A stretch of 64,000 nt of DNA from Nitrospirota bacterium (GTDB lineage Bacteria > Nitrospirota > Thermodesulfovibrionia > Thermodesulfovibrionales > Dissulfurispiraceae), in the NCBI GenBank assembly GCA_021791055.1, contig JAJYXI010000028.1, positions 46,908 through 110,907 of the forward strand, given 5' to 3'. Positions 43,314 through 52,709 of the stretch are shown piece after piece. Under the pieces are notes generated by a model, which was given only the letters and a program-made list of their open reading frames with translations, ran no database searches and was not told where the DNA came from. Made by a program: the position numbers and the translations under genes. Each line of letters begins with the position of its first letter. The stretch's first letter is position 1.

Positions 43314-44501
43314 CTACTCAAAATCCGCATATATCTCCCCGAAGTTGATGCCTGCGATGGTTGTACGTCCGTAGGTATTTCTGAATGACAGTTTTGCCTC
43401 CTGAAACTCCTGATTGTTGCTGCCGTTTTTTATTGCCATGTATGCCTCTATGAATGCTGCGAGGCTGTCTGCGGCCTTGACAATCTCTCCGTCCCTGGGA
43501 TCGAATCTCTCGTCATTGTATTTTTCATTAATATCGTCACTGCTTATCTTCTTTGCCTTCCTGTTTATTATCACAATGCTGTCGAATTCATTCTCTGTAA
43601 ACATCCTTACCTCATTGTGCCATTTCTCAGGAATCAGGCTGTAAACCTCATCTTCCATCTGCTCCTTTTCGTATTGCTTTATCAATTCACTGAGGCCGTC
43701 AATAGCCCTTTTCACAGGAGAGATAATGTCCCTCGTGAGCACCTCGGGCAGGTCATGGAATAATCCTGTAAAGTAGTTGTTGATGCATCTCCCTTTGCAT
43801 GCCTTGATTTCGAGTGAAAAGAGATAGGAAAGGATTGCTACAAACAGCGAATGTCCTATTACTGATGTCCTCGGTATCCTGTGGAGATTTGCCCACCTCG
43901 TCTGGAATCTCAACTGTCCGCATAGATCGATAAAGTTTCTGTATTTCGTATGCTGTGTCAACTGTGACATCCCTTTTAAATCCGAGTATTCTTCCTGCTT
44001 GCCTAACAATGACTGCTTTATGTAGTCTATTTCATAGCCTTCCGGGTTTGCCCGCTCTATGATGTCAAATTCCCACCTTGTTGCATAAAAATGGGCTGCG
44101 CTCAGTATCCTTCTATTAAGGTCTTCCTCTCCATGAAGGAAATAATCCTTGAACCTTTTAGAGAAATCCTTTCCGAGGGGTGATATGACCGGCTCTATCT
44201 CTTTATATACCCATTCGTTGAGTTGTCTGTATTTAACAGGGTCTTGCTTAATTCTATAGAATATGGGAGGCTTTAAATCAGTGATTACAATACGCTGCAA
44301 CAACTCGAATATGCCGCCTTCGATGATTTCTATCCAGTCAAAGCCTCTGGTATCCTCTTCAAATTTACCGAGGAAATAGGCAATGACCATCTTATGCGCC
44401 TGCTTGTCCATCTCGATGAGATCCACAGGCCGGACTTTGTCATTCCACCTCTGCATATAGGCGGCATCGAAGATCTTTAGAAGCAGCGCCTTTCTTATCA
44501 T
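43314..44501 (-). CDS. HD-domain phosphohydrolase family protein
   Basis: A 395-residue soluble protein with an HD-type metal site in the middle: H of IGHSLFVAILSYLF and HD of TGLFHDLPEVLTRDI, resembling YfbR-like nucleotidases/HD_3 proteins, with an additional aspartate in EIVKAADSLAAFIEAYM. The N-terminal half is not recognised beyond the family. The ATG at 44501 is preferred to the track's 44537, because a TATAAT box lies seven bases before it. Substrate unknown; a nucleotide is likely. Confidence 0.72.
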   Translation of the reverse strand: MIRKALLLKIFDAAYMQRWNDKVRPVDLIEMDKQAHKMVIAYFLGKFEEDTRGFDWIEIIEGGIFELLQRIVITDLKPPIFYRIKQDPVKYRQLNEWVYKEIEPVISPLGKDFSKRFKDYFLHGEEDLNRRILSAAHFYATRWEFDIIERANPEGYEIDYIKQSLLGKQEEYSDLKGMSQLTQHTKYRNFIDLCGQLRFQTRWANLHRIPRTSVIGHSLFVAILSYLFSLEIKACKGRCINNYFTGLFHDLPEVLTRDIISPVKRAIDGLSELIKQYEKEQMEDEVYSLIPEKWHNEVRMFTENEFDSIVIINRKAKKISSDDINEKYNDERFDPRDGEIVKAADSLAAFIEAYMAIKNGSNNQEFQEAKLSFRNTYGRTTIAGINFGEIYADFE

Positions 44502-44508
44502 TATGGGA

Positions 44509-44537
44509 ATTATAACAGACAGGTCGTTAAACAGCAA
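44509..44537 (-). promoter_or_regulatory. Leaderless-type promoter of the HD-domain gene
   Basis: On the minus strand TTGCTG, 17 bp, TATAAT, then seven bases to the ATG at 44501; no Shine-Dalgarno between. Positions of the -35 box are approximate. Confidence 0.45.
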
Positions 44538-44550
44538 AACGCCTCCCTTA

Positions 44551-44559
44551 TGGTATAAT
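44551..44559 (+). promoter_or_regulatory. Extended -10 promoter of hisD
   Basis: TGGTATAAT is an extended -10 box; the ATG of hisD follows after eight bases with no Shine-Dalgarno, so the transcript should be leaderless or nearly so. No good -35 box is visible. Confidence 0.5.
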
Positions 44560-44567
44560 TTTTAATC

Positions 44568-45884
44568 ATGAAAATTCTCAAAAACCAAAAAGAAATAGCA
44601 GCATTTCTCAAACTCCTCAGAAAAAGGGCGTTGGGCGTCAGTCCTGAAATAGAAAAGGCAGTAAGAAATATACTTTCAGATGTGAGAAAAAATGGAGATT
44701 CTGCAGTAGAGAAATACACCCGCAGATTTGACAAACATGACCTTCCTCCAAGGCTTAAAGCTTCTGATATCGCAAAGCATGCAAAAATGGCAGATAAAAA
44801 GATTGTCAAGACATTGGATCTGTCTGCCAAAAGAATACGGGATTTCCACGAGAGACAGAAGGAAAAGTCATGGTCGTTCAAAAAAGACGGGGCATTGCTT
44901 GGACAGATAATCAGGCCGATAGAGCGGGCCGGTGTTTATGTGCCCGGAGGAAAGGCATCGTATCCTTCAACCGTATTGATGAATGTTATTCCAGCTCAGG
45001 TTGCTGGAGTTAAAGAAATAGCCCTATGCGTCCCAACACCTAACGGAGAGATAAATCCTTATGTCATGGTGGCCATAGAACTTCTCGGAGTTAAGGAAGT
45101 TTACAGAATCGGCGGCTCCCAAGCTGTTGGTGCAATGGCATATGGGACAAAAAGCATAAAGAAAGTTGATAAGATCGTTGGCCCCGGAAATATCTTTGTT
45201 GCCCTTGCAAAAAAAATGGTATTCGGAGAAGTGGACATAGACATGATCGCAGGGCCGAGCGAGATATTGATAATCGCTGATGAGACTGCAAACCCATTAT
45301 TTGTTGCCGCCGATATGCTGAGTCAGGCAGAGCATGATGAACTGGCATCCAGCGTACTGATAACAGATTCGGAAAATCTCGCAGAAAAAGTCATTAAGGA
45401 ACTCAATACTCAACTTAAACAACTAAAAAGGAAGGACATAGCAAAAAAATCATTGGCTAAGTTCGGAGCAATAATAAAGACAAAAAATATTAAAAAAGCC
45501 GTAGATATAGCAAATGAGATTGCACCAGAGCATCTTGAGATAATGACACGCTATCCTGAAAAGGATGCAGAGATGATAAGAAATGCAGGGGCTATTTTCT
45601 TGGGACAGTGGACTCCAGAGCCTCTCGGCGATTATTCCGCAGGCCCGAATCATACTCTACCGACAGGAGGCACTGCACGGTTTTCGTCTCCACTCGGAGT
45701 TTATGACTTCATCAAAAGGACGAGCCTCTTGCAATTTGACAAAAAAGGGTTTATGCTTTTATCAGATACTGTAGAGGCCATTGCAGATATAGAAGGGCTT
45801 GAGGCACACGCAAATACAATTAGAATAAGATTAGGGGGATTTCATAAGGGGAACGAAGTCCACCTTATGCTCAAAGGAGGTTAA
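44568..45884 (+). CDS. hisD: Histidinol dehydrogenase
   Basis: A 438-residue zinc enzyme of histidine biosynthesis (last two oxidations of histidinol to histidine). Diagnostic stretches: RAGVYVPGGKASYPSTVLMN, GPGNIFVALAK, IAGPSEILIIAD, AAEHDELASS-type QAEHDELAS and GPNHTLPTGGTARF. It is alone, away from other his genes. The normal end would be near HANTIRIRL; the final 16 residues (GGFHKGNEVHLMLKGG) are encoded by a family B palindromic element, so the C-terminus has been rewritten. Confidence 0.95.
   Translation: MKILKNQKEIAAFLKLLRKRALGVSPEIEKAVRNILSDVRKNGDSAVEKYTRRFDKHDLPPRLKASDIAKHAKMADKKIVKTLDLSAKRIRDFHERQKEKSWSFKKDGALLGQIIRPIERAGVYVPGGKASYPSTVLMNVIPAQVAGVKEIALCVPTPNGEINPYVMVAIELLGVKEVYRIGGSQAVGAMAYGTKSIKKVDKIVGPGNIFVALAKKMVFGEVDIDMIAGPSEILIIADETANPLFVAADMLSQAEHDELASSVLITDSENLAEKVIKELNTQLKQLKRKDIAKKSLAKFGAIIKTKNIKKAVDIANEIAPEHLEIMTRYPEKDAEMIRNAGAIFLGQWTPEPLGDYSAGPNHTLPTGGTARFSSPLGVYDFIKRTSLLQFDKKGFMLLSDTVEAIADIEGLEAHANTIRIRLGGFHKGNEVHLMLKGG
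45833..45869 (+). repeat. Palindromic element family B, copy 2 (3' end of hisD)
   Basis: AGGGGGATTTCATAAGGGGA followed by ACGAAGTCCACCTTATG, 33 of 37 identical to the copy before DUF485. It encodes the tail of HisD and, as in the first copy, sits directly before an AAAGGAGG ribosome binding site, here that of the next gene. Confidence 0.8.
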
Positions 45885-45885
45885 C

Positions 45886-46251
45886 ATGCCGGTAAATCAG
45901 ACATCAAATAACCAGATACAGACAGATATGGTTTCGAGATATGACATACAGAAAAAGCAGAGGAATCAGCAGTCACAGCAAACTCAGAGACAGGCGCAGG
46001 AGAGAGAGAATGCAGAAAAAAACAATCCTTCTTCGGAAGATGTCAGGGTGACATTAACCGGACAGGACAGAGCAAAGACAACAAATAAGACTGCAAACAC
46101 ACCTAATACAGAATCGCAACAGAGAGATCAAGAGACAAGAAACATCGAATCCAATCGAGCAATACAGGCATACCAGAATACAAACAGGGCTGCTGAAAAT
46201 ACAAGACCCGAAAATTCAAGGCAGAGACAGATTAGCCGCATAGTAGGCTGA
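45886..46251 (+). CDS. Hypothetical Gln/Asn-rich protein
   Basis: A 121-residue hydrophilic protein rich in Q, N, R and T with no signal peptide or membrane segment, probably disordered. A short ordered-looking stretch SEDVRVTLTGQDRAK and the end RQRQISRIVG are the only patterned parts. It starts 1 bp after hisD with a good RBS (AAAGGAGG), so it is likely expressed. Not recognised. Its end overlaps the convergent Cys-rich gene by 20 bp. Confidence 0.6.
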   Translation: MPVNQTSNNQIQTDMVSRYDIQKKQRNQQSQQTQRQAQERENAEKNNPSSEDVRVTLTGQDRAKTTNKTANTPNTESQQRDQETRNIESNRAIQAYQNTNRAAENTRPENSRQRQISRIVG

Positions 46252-46543
46252 TAATTACATACCCTCCGCATGGGGGGCCTGAGCGGTTGTCGGTATAATC
46301 GCATTCATCTGTAAAGAAATCACATTTTCTGCAAACAAGGTCTGTTAATTCTTTATTTTCAGCGGGGATTTCATATTTCATATCTTTTTGAGGCTTTGAT
46401 AAGTCAAGCATGGATTTCAACTCCTGATGCGTGAAATTATCCCTCAGAAATGTATAGCCGCCGCAGTGAAACTCTTCCTTGCCCTCTTTGTAATACTTGC
46501 AAAATCCCTTGCAAATAATGTCTGTATAAACTCCGCTTTTCAT
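46232..46543 (-). CDS. Hypothetical cysteine-rich protein
   Basis: A 103-residue protein with eight cysteines, in CKGFCKYY, FHCGGY, CRKCDFF, DECDY, PPCGGY and the C-terminal LLCG. The near-repeat CGGY and the CxxC pair suggest a metal or iron-sulfur site. The start ATG overlaps the cutA stop (TAATG). No family recognised. Confidence 0.6.
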   Translation of the reverse strand: MKSGVYTDIICKGFCKYYKEGKEEFHCGGYTFLRDNFTHQELKSMLDLSKPQKDMKYEIPAENKELTDLVCRKCDFFTDECDYTDNRSGPPCGGYVIISLLCG

Positions 46544-46866
46544 TACTCCATGCCTTTGGTTGCTTCTTTAAGCCAGTTGAGATAATCCTCCGAACCCTCG
46601 ACTACAGGCATGGCAATTATCTCAGGCACGGTATAACTGTGCAACTCTTTAACACGTTTTTTAAGAGGTTCAAATAAATGCCGCTGTGTCTTTGTAATCA
46701 TTAAGGCTTCCGAATCGTCTTCCATCTTCCCCTGCCAGCTATAAATAGAGCGTATACCCTTTACAATATTCACGCAGCCTGCAAGCCTTTCTTCAACAAT
46801 GGTCTTTGCAATCTTTGCTGCCTCATCTTCATTGGGTGCGGTTATATAAACAACAATCGCTTCCAT
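46543..46866 (-). CDS. cutA: CutA-family divalent ion tolerance protein
   Basis: A 107-residue CutA1 trimeric ferredoxin-fold protein: ITAPNEDEAAKIAKTIVEERLAGCVNIV, SIYSWQGKMEDDSEALMITKT and HSYTVPEIIAMPV are all conserved. The ATG at 46866 has GGAGG upstream; the track ORF is ten residues too long. Proposed roles are metal tolerance or signalling, still unsettled for the family. It lies in a string running purF-aminopeptidase-small membrane protein-cutA-Cys-rich protein. Confidence 0.92.
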   Translation of the reverse strand: MEAIVVYITAPNEDEAAKIAKTIVEERLAGCVNIVKGIRSIYSWQGKMEDDSEALMITKTQRHLFEPLKKRVKELHSYTVPEIIAMPVVEGSEDYLNWLKEATKGME

Positions 46867-46876
46867 AAAACCTCCA

Positions 46877-47215
46877 TCATAAAAAGAATAATGCAATCCA
46901 TATAATAATTCCGCCGAATACCGAAATAGTTATTGCATATAAGACCCTTCTGGTTTCATAGGCATCTGGCGGTAGGCCTTCAACCCTGACAATACTATGC
47001 TTTGGCACCTCTATAATGGTTGCGTTATGTGATACGGCTATTGCATTGTTCTTAATAGTGACAGCCTTCCCTGTGAGTTCTCCTTCTGCAGTTAAAACTG
47101 TTACCTGTTTATTGACGAATGACTCTTCCATGTCTACTACAAAAAGCTGGTGATAGCCCCAGAGGATGCATCCTATTCCGATTAGCAGGATAATTCTTTT
47201 TCTGGTAATAACCAT
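46877..47215 (-). CDS. Small membrane protein of unknown function
   Basis: A 112-residue protein with a transmembrane helix at each end (residues about 6-26 and 92-111) and a 60-residue soluble middle rich in beta strand (QVTVLTAEGELTGKAVTI...), probably periplasmic. The start is ATG with no strong RBS. It ends 10 bp before cutA. Not recognised. Confidence 0.6.
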   Translation of the reverse strand: MVITRKRIILLIGIGCILWGYHQLFVVDMEESFVNKQVTVLTAEGELTGKAVTIKNNAIAVSHNATIIEVPKHSIVRVEGLPPDAYETRRVLYAITISVFGGIIIWIALFFL

Positions 47216-47288
47216 AAAACTGATATGAAATTAGTAACCGTTCACCTGAATCCATACTTCAGCGGGGTTGGGCTGACTTGAAGTAAAA

Positions 47289-48416
47289 TTATTCGGTTAA
47301 TACCCCCTCTCTGAGAAGACAAATCTCGCTCCCATCCTTTGTCTTTAAAATAACCATCGGCTTGAAAAATACAAAGTCCTGATGAAAGGGCGTCTTTACC
47401 TTTCCCCCAAAAGAGCTGTTATCTCCAAGTGCAATGTGTACCGTCCCGAGAATCTTCTCTGATTCGAGGATATTATCAGGCCTCTTTGCCATATCGTTTG
47501 TACCCATTCCAAGCTCTGCAATATTCCTGTTTTCTTCCCTCTCATTTAGCTTAGCCATTAGATAGTCGGCATAAGGCTCATCGCCGATGACATCTTTTAC
47601 AATACCGTCTTCAACAATCAGAGTTATAGGTGATTTCAACTCCCTTGTAGGAGCCCACTCTAAAACGAGTCTTCCATTAGCGCTTCCTTCAACCGGTGCA
47701 AGAAAGACCTCTCCTGCAGGCAGATTGCCGAATGAGCCTTGCTTCGTTAATATCCCGTCATCTGATAATGCCTGCCTTCCCTTTTTTGACATGGTGATAT
47801 GAGTGCCATTAGGCGTTTTTATCTCTATGGCTTCGGCTGTGTTGACAATCTTTGCTACAGATTTAGTTCTTTTTGAAAGCCTCTTCCAGTCAACATTCAT
47901 GGAGCTTTCGAGCATGGAGACATCAAATATCGGCATACTTGCATAGCGGCAGCCGCAGACCCTTGTTAAAAAGTCCCTGAACCTCGTATGGCTCGTGGAA
48001 TAATTCGAGAGGGCGATTACTCCATTTACAGCGGACTTCTTATTTTCAGCAATAATAGCCTCTGCCTTTTTTATTCCATTATCATTGATTTCTTTTTTAA
48101 GGAGCAGCTTTAGAAGCCTGTATTTCTTGAGCTCGCTTACAGTCTTTTTCCCAAAGGCTATCTCCCATAATTCTTCGGGAGGCTCTGCGCCGTGGCTTCC
48201 TGTTGCAGCGTATTCGTGGTAAATAACTTTTTTCGTGAATGCCTTGCCGATCTCTGCGGTTAATAATGCTATATCCCTGAGCCTTTCCCGTCTGCAAAGG
48301 TCATTTTCTTGAAGGATTTCTGTCGGCGAGATTCTATCGGTAAAAATAATGACCCTTTCGTCTCTTTTAACGCCAAGATTGACCCTGTAAATAGAACCGA
48401 TGGTCTTTGTAATCAT
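47289..48416 (-). CDS. M29-family aminopeptidase
   Basis: A 375-residue metallopeptidase of the thermophilic aminopeptidase (M29, AmpS) type. The C-terminal metal region AELGMGTNDMAKRPDNILESEKILGTVHIALGDNSSFGG has the family's Glu, His and Asp ligands. The track ORF begins 35 residues too early, inside purF; the ATG at 48416 lies one base after the purF stop. It removes N-terminal residues from peptides. Coupling to purF is positional only. Confidence 0.85.
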   Translation of the reverse strand: MITKTIGSIYRVNLGVKRDERVIIFTDRISPTEILQENDLCRRERLRDIALLTAEIGKAFTKKVIYHEYAATGSHGAEPPEELWEIAFGKKTVSELKKYRLLKLLLKKEINDNGIKKAEAIIAENKKSAVNGVIALSNYSTSHTRFRDFLTRVCGCRYASMPIFDVSMLESSMNVDWKRLSKRTKSVAKIVNTAEAIEIKTPNGTHITMSKKGRQALSDDGILTKQGSFGNLPAGEVFLAPVEGSANGRLVLEWAPTRELKSPITLIVEDGIVKDVIGDEPYADYLMAKLNEREENRNIAELGMGTNDMAKRPDNILESEKILGTVHIALGDNSSFGGKVKTPFHQDFVFFKPMVILKTKDGSEICLLREGVLTE

Positions 48417-48417
48417 C

Positions 48418-49845
48418 TCATGCAAATACCAGTTCCATCTGCTCCAATCTTTCGCGCGGAAACTGGATAGGATAGTTGTTGTCAAAGCATGCTGTGCAGT
48501 AATTTTCAGGGTTTGGAACAATCCTCTTCAACCCCTCGATGCTCAGGTATGAAAGGCTGTCTGCAGTTATATATTTTCTTATCTCTTCGGTCATGTGGCT
48601 CGATGCAATCAGCTCCTGCCTTGTGGGTGTGTCGATCCCGTAAAAACACGGCCCCACTGTAGGAGGAGAGCATATCCTCATGTGAACCTCCTTTGCGCCG
48701 CCTACCTCCCTTATCATCTTAACGATCTTTTTGCTTGTAGTTCCTCTGACAATGGAATCATCCACGACAACAACCCTTTTACCCTTCAGGAGATCCCTCA
48801 CAGGATTCAGCTTTATCTTTACACCGAAGTGCCTTATGCTCTGCTTAGGCTCTATAAATGTCCTTCCAATATAATGATTCCTTATTAATCCGAAATCAAA
48901 AGGTATCATACCTTCTTCGGCAAAACCAATGGCAGCAGGCACGCCTGAGTCTGGTACGGGTACTACTATATCGGCATCCACAAACGACTCCCTTGCAAGC
49001 TGCCTGCCGAATTCCTTTCTCATTGCATTAACGTTTGTATGGTTGAAGATATAACTGTCTGGCCTTGCGAAATATATAAACTCAAATACGCAGAATGCCC
49101 TTCTATGGCTCTGCAATGCCTTGATGGAATGCAGCCCGTTATGGTTTATGACTATCATCTCTCCCGGCTCAACATCCCTGATGTACTCGGCTCCGATGAG
49201 GTCAAAGGCGCATGTCTCTGAAGCAACCACATAAGCGCCGTCCACCTGCCCTATAGAAAGCGGCCTTACGCCATACGGATCCCTTACTGCTATCAACTCC
49301 GATTCCCTTAGAAAAAGAAGGCTGAAGGCTCCGCTTACGCTGCCAAGCGCTTCTGCTATGCGCTCATATGGATTATCGCTCTTTGACCTTGCAATGAGGT
49401 GAAGTATTACCTCGCTGTCTGATGTTGATTGGAATATTGCGCCCTCGCCTTCGAGGTCATCTTTCAGCTGCTCCGCATTAACGAGATTGCCATTGTGCGC
49501 TATTGCGATAGATCCCAATGCATAATTTGCCATTAAGGGCTGGACATTCTTCAGTCCGCCGCCGCCTGCAGTTGAATACCTGTTGTGTCCTATTGCAATG
49601 TCGCCTGGAAGGCGCTTTATCCGCTTTTCCGTGAATATGTCTGCAACAAGCCCTAAAGATTTTTCGATATAAATGTTTTTTCTGTCTGACGAGCATATGC
49701 CTGCGCCTTCCTGTCCGCGGTGCTGGAGCGCATAGAGTCCCAAATAGGTGAGATTGGCAGCTTCCGGATGGCCGTACACACCAAATATTCCGCATTCTTC
49801 GTGGATGTCGTGAAAAGCAAATTTTGGATGGATATTACTATCCAA
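48418..49845 (-). CDS. purF: Amidophosphoribosyltransferase
   Basis: A 475-residue class II glutamine amidotransferase: the catalytic Cys follows a 17-residue propeptide ([11 protein letters not shown]), with [10 protein letters not shown] and PRPP-binding [16 protein letters not shown]-terminal cysteines in [13 protein letters not shown] suggest the [4Fe-4S]-type enzyme. It starts with TTG (AGAGGAA eight bases upstream). First step of purine synthesis. It is divergent from uvrB. Confidence 0.94.
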   Translation of the reverse strand: MDSNIHPKFAFHDIHEECGIFGVYGHPEAANLTYLGLYALQHRGQEGAGICSSDRKNIYIEKSLGLVADIFTEKRIKRLPGDIAIGHNRYSTAGGGGLKNVQPLMANYALGSIAIAHNGNLVNAEQLKDDLEGEGAIFQSTSDSEVILHLIARSKSDNPYERIAEALGSVSGAFSLLFLRESELIAVRDPYGVRPLSIGQVDGAYVVASETCAFDLIGAEYIRDVEPGEMIVINHNGLHSIKALQSHRRAFCVFEFIYFARPDSYIFNHTNVNAMRKEFGRQLARESFVDADIVVPVPDSGVPAAIGFAEEGMIPFDFGLIRNHYIGRTFIEPKQSIRHFGVKIKLNPVRDLLKGKRVVVVDDSIVRGTTSKKIVKMIREVGGAKEVHMRICSPPTVGPCFYGIDTPTRQELIASSHMTEEIRKYITADSLSYLSIEGLKRIVPNPENYCTACFDNNYPIQFPRERLEQMELVFA

Positions 49846-49858
49846 GATGTGTTCCTCT

Positions 49859-49888
49859 TTTACCTTTTATGTGGAATTATTTTAACAT
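49859..49888 (+). promoter_or_regulatory. Leaderless-type promoter of uvrB
   Basis: TTTACC (49859-49864), 18 bp, TAACAT (49883-49888), six bases before the ATG; no Shine-Dalgarno. Confidence 0.4.
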
Positions 49889-49894
49889 AAAACT

Positions 49895-51907
49895 ATGGAT
49901 GGATTTAAGCTAAAAACAGAGTTCACTCCAAAAGGCGACCAGCCGGGAGCAATAGAGCAGTTAACCGAAGGCATAATAAAAGGGCTCAAGCATCAGGTAC
50001 TCTTGGGCGTCACCGGCTCTGGAAAGACATTTACAGTGGCGAATGCCATCGCCAATGTAAACAAGCCAACCCTTGTCATTGCACACAATAAGGCGCTCGC
50101 TGCACAGCTCTACGGAGAATTTAAAGAGCTTTTCCCGAATAATGCAGTGGAGTTCTTTGTCAGCTATTACGATTATTACCAGCCAGAGGCATACATACCG
50201 ACAACCGATACATACATAGAAAAAGACGCCCTTATAAATGACGATATTGACAGGCTAAGACATTCTGCAACCATGTCGATCCTCGAAAGGAAAGATGTAA
50301 TTGTTGTGGCATCTGTCTCATGCATATACGGAATAGGCTCGCCAGAAGACTATCTCGGGATGCATCTCTTTATTGAGGAAGGAATGAGGACAAAAAGGGA
50401 TGAGCTTTTAAAAAGACTGGTTGAGATGCTCTATGTCCGCTCTGATGCAGAGTTCAAAAGGGGGAGCTTCAGGGTAAGGGGGGATATCGTAGAAATCTAT
50501 CCGGCATTCTCACTCGACAAGGCAATAAGAGTAGATTTTTTTGGAGATGATATTGATGCAATTCACGAATTCGACCCATTAACAGGCGCGAAAATAAGAA
50601 GACTGCAGAGGCTCGTCCTCTATCCCAACAGCCACTGGATTACTCCAAGGCCAAAGCTAAAAAAGGCTTTTAAGGGCATAGAGAAGGAGCTTGAAGAGAG
50701 AATGAGATACTTCAGAAACAACAGAGACCTGCTCTATGCACAGAGGATCGAACAGAGGACAAGATTCGATTTGGAAATGCTAAAGGAATTCGGCTACTGC
50801 CACGGAATAGAAAATTATTCGAGACATCTCAGCGGAAGACTGCCCGGTGAGCCGCCGTACACACTTATAGATTATCTCATAAGCGGGCCTTCCAGAGGAG
50901 ATTATCTCATGGTAATTGATGAATCCCATGCCACTGTCCCGCAAATCGGCGGAATGTATGAAGGAGACCGCTCAAGAAAGCAGACCCTTGTGGATTACGG
51001 TTTCAGACTGCCTTCTGCCCTTGACAACAGGCCATTGAAATTTGAGGAATTCGAACATCGCACGAATCAGATGATATATGTGTCAGCAACTCCTGCTGAA
51101 TACGAGATTGAGAAATCCGGAAGAAGGATTGTAGAGCAGGTTATAAGACCCACAGGCTTGATGGATCCGAAGATGACAGTGAGGCCTGTAAAGGGTCAGG
51201 TGGACGACCTTCTTGGAGAGATAAGAATTAGAGCAGAAAAGGGAGAGAGGGTTTTAGTCACGACATTAACAAAGAAGATGGCAGAAGATATTACGGACTA
51301 TTATACCGAACTTGGCGTCAGGGCAAGGTATCTCCATTCAGACATAGACACGCTTGAGAGGATAGAAATATTAAGAGACCTGAGGCTCGGACAATTCGAT
51401 GTGCTTATAGGCGTTAATCTTCTCAGGGAAGGACTCGACCTTCCGGAGGTGTCTCTTGTTGCAATTTTTGATGCTGACAAGGAAGGCTTTCTCCGCTCCG
51501 AGCGCTCTTTAATCCAGACAGCAGGCCGTGCAGCAAGAAATGTAAATGGAGAGGTAATACTCTATGCAGACAGAATAACACGCTCAATGAAAATGGCGTT
51601 GGACGAGACAGAGAGGAGAAGAAAAATCCAGTCTTCATATAACAAGAAAATGAAAATAACTCCGGAGACCGTAAAGAGCGAGATAAAGGACATCCTCGGC
51701 TCTATTTATGAATCTGATTACTTTACAGTCCCTGTAGCTGCTGAAGAGAAGGCTGAATACGAATTAAGCGAAGATACCATCAAGAAACTTGAGTCGGAGA
51801 TGAAAGAGGCGGCGAAAAATCTCGACTTCGAAAGGGCAGCACAGATAAGGGACAGGATAAAAGAATTGAAGGAGCAGATGCTGAAGGTGGGGGTAAAAGG
51901 TATTTAA
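49895..51907 (+). CDS. uvrB: Excinuclease ABC subunit B
   Basis: A 670-residue nucleotide-excision-repair helicase: Walker [13 protein letters not shown], beta-hairpin [16 protein letters not shown]-like [12 protein letters not shown], motif [11 protein letters not shown], and the C-terminal UVR domain ([19 protein letters not shown]). Length is standard. It stands alone, divergent from purF across 49 bp, and precedes the accessory patch. Confidence 0.97.
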   Translation: MDGFKLKTEFTPKGDQPGAIEQLTEGIIKGLKHQVLLGVTGSGKTFTVANAIANVNKPTLVIAHNKALAAQLYGEFKELFPNNAVEFFVSYYDYYQPEAYIPTTDTYIEKDALINDDIDRLRHSATMSILERKDVIVVASVSCIYGIGSPEDYLGMHLFIEEGMRTKRDELLKRLVEMLYVRSDAEFKRGSFRVRGDIVEIYPAFSLDKAIRVDFFGDDIDAIHEFDPLTGAKIRRLQRLVLYPNSHWITPRPKLKKAFKGIEKELEERMRYFRNNRDLLYAQRIEQRTRFDLEMLKEFGYCHGIENYSRHLSGRLPGEPPYTLIDYLISGPSRGDYLMVIDESHATVPQIGGMYEGDRSRKQTLVDYGFRLPSALDNRPLKFEEFEHRTNQMIYVSATPAEYEIEKSGRRIVEQVIRPTGLMDPKMTVRPVKGQVDDLLGEIRIRAEKGERVLVTTLTKKMAEDITDYYTELGVRARYLHSDIDTLERIEILRDLRLGQFDVLIGVNLLREGLDLPEVSLVAIFDADKEGFLRSERSLIQTAGRAARNVNGEVILYADRITRSMKMALDETERRRKIQSSYNKKMKITPETVKSEIKDILGSIYESDYFTVPVAAEEKAEYELSEDTIKKLESEMKEAAKNLDFERAAQIRDRIKELKEQMLKVGVKGI

Positions 51908-52164
51908 CAGGCTCTCAATTAAATTGGCGCTTTCTTCTTTCCGGCATAAGCTAAAAAACGGCTCCCCCAGAAGGGTCTCTTTGTTAGAGCCGGACGATTT
52001 TGCCATGTTTTACGACCTTTCGCTTTTAGTCCGTAATATCACAAAATACGGAATTGTTGAAATATCACATAATTGATTTTATACGATTTTTCTGTTTTAA
52101 AAATCTTTCGGCTGTGATATAGTTTAAATAGTTTTCGGAAAATACGACAGTTCGTATAGTAATT
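51908..52164. other. Non-coding spacer between uvrB and the cassette region
   Basis: No gene is evident in about 257 bp. It holds a weak GGCTC...GAGCC stem (about 51959-51990) and a small hairpin CCGTA...TACGG near 52030. Composition turns AT-rich towards the cassette-like genes. Confidence 0.5.
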
Positions 52165-52171
52165 GTTATGC
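52165..52171 (+). other. attC-like right-end core site (left edge of cassette A)
   Basis: GTTATGC directly before the RBS of the secreted-protein gene. The same heptamer recurs at 52648-52654 after that gene, and its reverse complement GCATAAC occurs at 53176. It fits the right core (GTT-type) of an integron recombination site, but no matching left half is visible within 150 bp upstream. Confidence 0.35.
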
Positions 52172-52188
52172 ATAGGAGGAAATTGGAC

Positions 52189-52611
52189 ATGGGATATTTT
52201 AGGAATATTGCTTTAGTGATTTTTATGCTATTGGTTTTTTCGACTGCATATGCTGGTGATGACTATAAGTGTAAAATAATTAGACTCTCTTTAGCTGAAG
52301 GCGATTCTGGAAACATTTACAATATGTATATAAAAAATTACATTGGAAAAGAATTCACTGTAGAACGTAACTCTGGCTTAATGTCTGGTGCGCTGAAAAA
52401 CTCGTATGTCACTAAGCCACAAGTCATCGATCGTGGTTCAAAACTGAATAATTCTTACAAAGTAGTCACAACGATGAAGGTAGAAGAAGGTGCAGGAGTT
52501 GGGTCAAATATTTATGCACTTAATATATTGGAGTATGTTGAAAGTCCTAATAAGCCCTTTGTATTCATGGAAAACGAGGTGGTCTATTTTGGTTCTTGCG
52601 TACATTTTTAA
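52189..52611 (+). CDS. Secreted protein of unknown function (cassette A)
   Basis: A 140-residue protein with a signal peptide (FRNIALVIFMLLVFSTAYAG) and a small beta-rich mature domain with a cysteine near each end (YKCKII, FGSCVHF) that could form a disulfide. The ATG at 52189 is used because AGGAGG at 52173 is well placed for it; a TTG at 52183 is possible. Base composition is more AT-rich than its neighbours. Its stop codon sits in TAACAAC, like that of brnA, as in integron cassettes. Function unknown. Confidence 0.7.
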   Translation: MGYFRNIALVIFMLLVFSTAYAGDDYKCKIIRLSLAEGDSGNIYNMYIKNYIGKEFTVERNSGLMSGALKNSYVTKPQVIDRGSKLNNSYKVVTTMKVEEGAGVGSNIYALNILEYVESPNKPFVFMENEVVYFGSCVHF

Positions 52612-52654
52612 CAACAGCATATAAATCATCCCTGAACTAGGGGATTTGTTATGC
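52606..52654 (+). other. Short attC-like site after cassette A
   Basis: TAACAAC at the gene end is followed by a palindrome, GCATATAAATCATCCCT ... AGGGGATTTGTTATGC, ending in the GTTATGC core. At about 49 bp it is at or below the short limit for attC sites, and the left core is poor, so it may be degenerate. Confidence 0.4.
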
Positions 52655-52675
52655 ATAAGCAATTCATATGAGATA

Positions 52676-52704
52676 TTGTCAGGCTACTATTCACAGGCTA
52701 TAAT
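52676..52704 (+). promoter_or_regulatory. Promoter inside cassette B, leaderless for brnT
   Basis: TTGTCA (52676-52681), 17 bp, TATAAT (52699-52704), then five bases to the brnT ATG. A strong private promoter is usual for toxin-antitoxin cassettes, which must be expressed wherever they sit. Confidence 0.65.
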
Positions 52705-52709
52705 AAGAT

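Noticed and set aside
51908-52164. tRNA or riboswitch in the uvrB downstream spacer
   Set aside because: No cloverleaf, CCA end or recognised aptamer pattern; only small unrelated stems.
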